Source of the DNA: Mycobacterium paraterrae
Lineage (GTDB): Bacteria > Actinomycetota > Actinomycetes > Mycobacteriales > Mycobacteriaceae
Direction of reading: 5' to 3'
Assembly: GCF_022430545.2 (NCBI RefSeq)
Contig: NZ_CP092488.2
Location: 4,898,001-4,962,000, forward strand
Length of the DNA stretch: 64,000 bases
A program made the position numbers and the translations under genes. Below the pieces are notes generated by a model. That model saw only the letters and a list, made by a program, of their open reading frames with translations, searched no databases and was not told the DNA's origin. Shown piece after piece: positions 63,138 through 64,000 of this stretch (the stretch's first letter is position 1; each line of letters starts with the position of its first letter).

Positions 63138-64000
63138 GTGAACCCCAATGACGCGGGTGTGCCCCCACTCGCATTCGTGCAAATGCTCGAGAGCCCGGCG
63201 TTTGACCCAGACGCCGTCGCGCGGCTTCGCAACATCATGGCTCGCGAAGGAACCGACGAGGCGACGCTGATTCAGCGTGATGTCCAGGCCCCGTTACGGT
63301 GGTTTCGTGAGGCGTACCCCGGTCTAGACATCGATCAGGCAACGCTGCTCGGATTTGCGTTAGCCGAACAGGCACAGTTGACGTCCTTCGGCCCGCTGAG
63401 TGTTCCGCTGGTCAGCGCGGGCTCAGTGGCCGAGATCGTAGAGCTGCTGACTTATCTGCCGTTGATCACGACGGCTGTCAAAGCACAGTTTCATCCAGAT
63501 GACCAAGGCCTCACCGTCGGGCTCTGGGGACACACCAGCGATCGGGCCCTGGACTGCCTCGCCGTCACGTACGCCGGGTTGGCGTTGTTGCGACTGCTGG
63601 ACATGCTCGTCCGTGCGGCGCCGACCCTCACACTCCACTTGAGTTGGCCAGCGCCCGCCGCCTTGAAAGATCGCGAGGACGACCTTACCGCCGGGCGCCT
63701 GTTCTTCGACGCTCCGATGTCCTTCCTCCATGTTCCCGCGGACACGCTCAACGAGGTGTGCCGGTTCTCCGATCCCGTCGCATACCGACTCGCCATCGTC
63801 GATCTGCAGCGAACTCTCGACCAGCGGAGCGAAACCACGTCGTTCTCGGAGAAGGTGAGACGGCTGCTGCAGAAGGAGCCCGGACGCCGAAGTAAACATT
63901 GGTTCGCACATGAGCTGTCAATGTCCACCAGCACACTCAAGCGGCGCCTCTCCGAAGAGGAGACCACCTTTCGCGAGTTGCGCCAAGCATTCCTGCGCGA
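63138..64000 (+). CDS. AraC-family regulator (C-terminus beyond window)
   Basis: The visible 287 codons from GTG 63138 (MNPNDAGVPPLAFVQMLESP) match the AraC arabinose-binding-like N-terminal domain, then the start of the HTH domain (SKHWFAHELSMSTSTLKRRL, SEEETTFRELRQAFL). It is cut by the right edge before the second HTH. It probably activates the divergent ferredoxin-CYP153 operon in response to alkane or product, as in known alkane operons. Confidence 0.9.
   Translation, partial: MNPNDAGVPPLAFVQMLESPAFDPDAVARLRNIMAREGTDEATLIQRDVQAPLRWFREAYPGLDIDQATLLGFALAEQAQLTSFGPLSVPLVSAGSVAEIVELLTYLPLITTAVKAQFHPDDQGLTVGLWGHTSDRALDCLAVTYAGLALLRLLDMLVRAAPTLTLHLSWPAPAALKDREDDLTAGRLFFDAPMSFLHVPADTLNEVCRFSDPVAYRLAIVDLQRTLDQRSETTSFSEKVRRLLQKEPGRRSKHWFAHELSMSTSTLKRRLSEEETTFRELRQAFLR

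Overview
The window is chromosomal DNA of a mycobacterium, most likely a non-tuberculous or environmental species. The evidence is high GC, a Pup-proteasome locus (prcA, prcB, pup, dop, mpa), mycothiol ligase mshC, MTB12 and LppK type antigens, MIRU-like repeats, and a gene order that follows M. tuberculosis Rv2109c to Rv2141c as I remember it. The PE/PPE genes (PPE37, PE_PGRS37) and ansP1 expected in that stretch are absent; a flavin disulfide oxidoreductase and a sugar porter are found instead.

Region 1 (1-30.7 kb) is the conserved core. It holds the proteasome and pupylation genes, two secreted antigen-like proteins, the tRNA methyltransferase trmI, a RecB-like nuclease, hisG/hisE, metH, a PAC2 protein, mshC, cysQ, the uppP cluster, lppL, pyrD, a PEBP protein, an M20 peptidase and tRNA-Leu(GAG). 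metH is preceded by what reads as an S-adenosylhomocysteine riboswitch with a hairpin covering the ribosome binding site. Four intergenic spaces carry MIRU-type repeat units.

Region 2 (30.8-38.9 kb) is an integrated actinomycete conjugative element (AICE, pSAM2-like) inserted at the 3' end of tRNA-Leu. It has a large serine integrase whose last codons lie inside the tRNA gene, a small ORF in the xis position, a RepSA-type replication initiator, an FtsK/TraSA translocase, a small regulatory protein and a divergent XRE regulator-NUDIX-HD hydrolase arm. An IS110 transposase remnant follows. The right attachment site was not identified.

Region 3 (39-64 kb) is a catabolic island with almost all enzymes on the minus strand, in three blocks. 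Block A is P450, transglutaminase-like protein, acyl-CoA ligase and acyl-CoA dehydrogenase. Block B is SDR, diiron protein and three Baeyer-Villiger-type monooxygenases with one HSL-family esterase, most joined by 4-bp overlaps. Block C is 2Fe-2S ferredoxin, CYP153-type alkane hydroxylase, ferredoxin reductase, SCP2 protein, acyl-CoA ligase and zinc alcohol dehydrogenase. Two TetR genes and an AraC gene are placed as local regulators. Between the blocks lie a PF10118 protein, a thioesterase with no canonical start codon, a BtrH-like protein and a broken second copy of the transglutaminase gene. The inferred logic is hydroxylation, alcohol oxidation, Baeyer-Villiger insertion, ester hydrolysis, CoA activation and beta-oxidation of a hydrophobic alkyl, cycloalkyl or terpenoid substrate. 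The substrate is not known.
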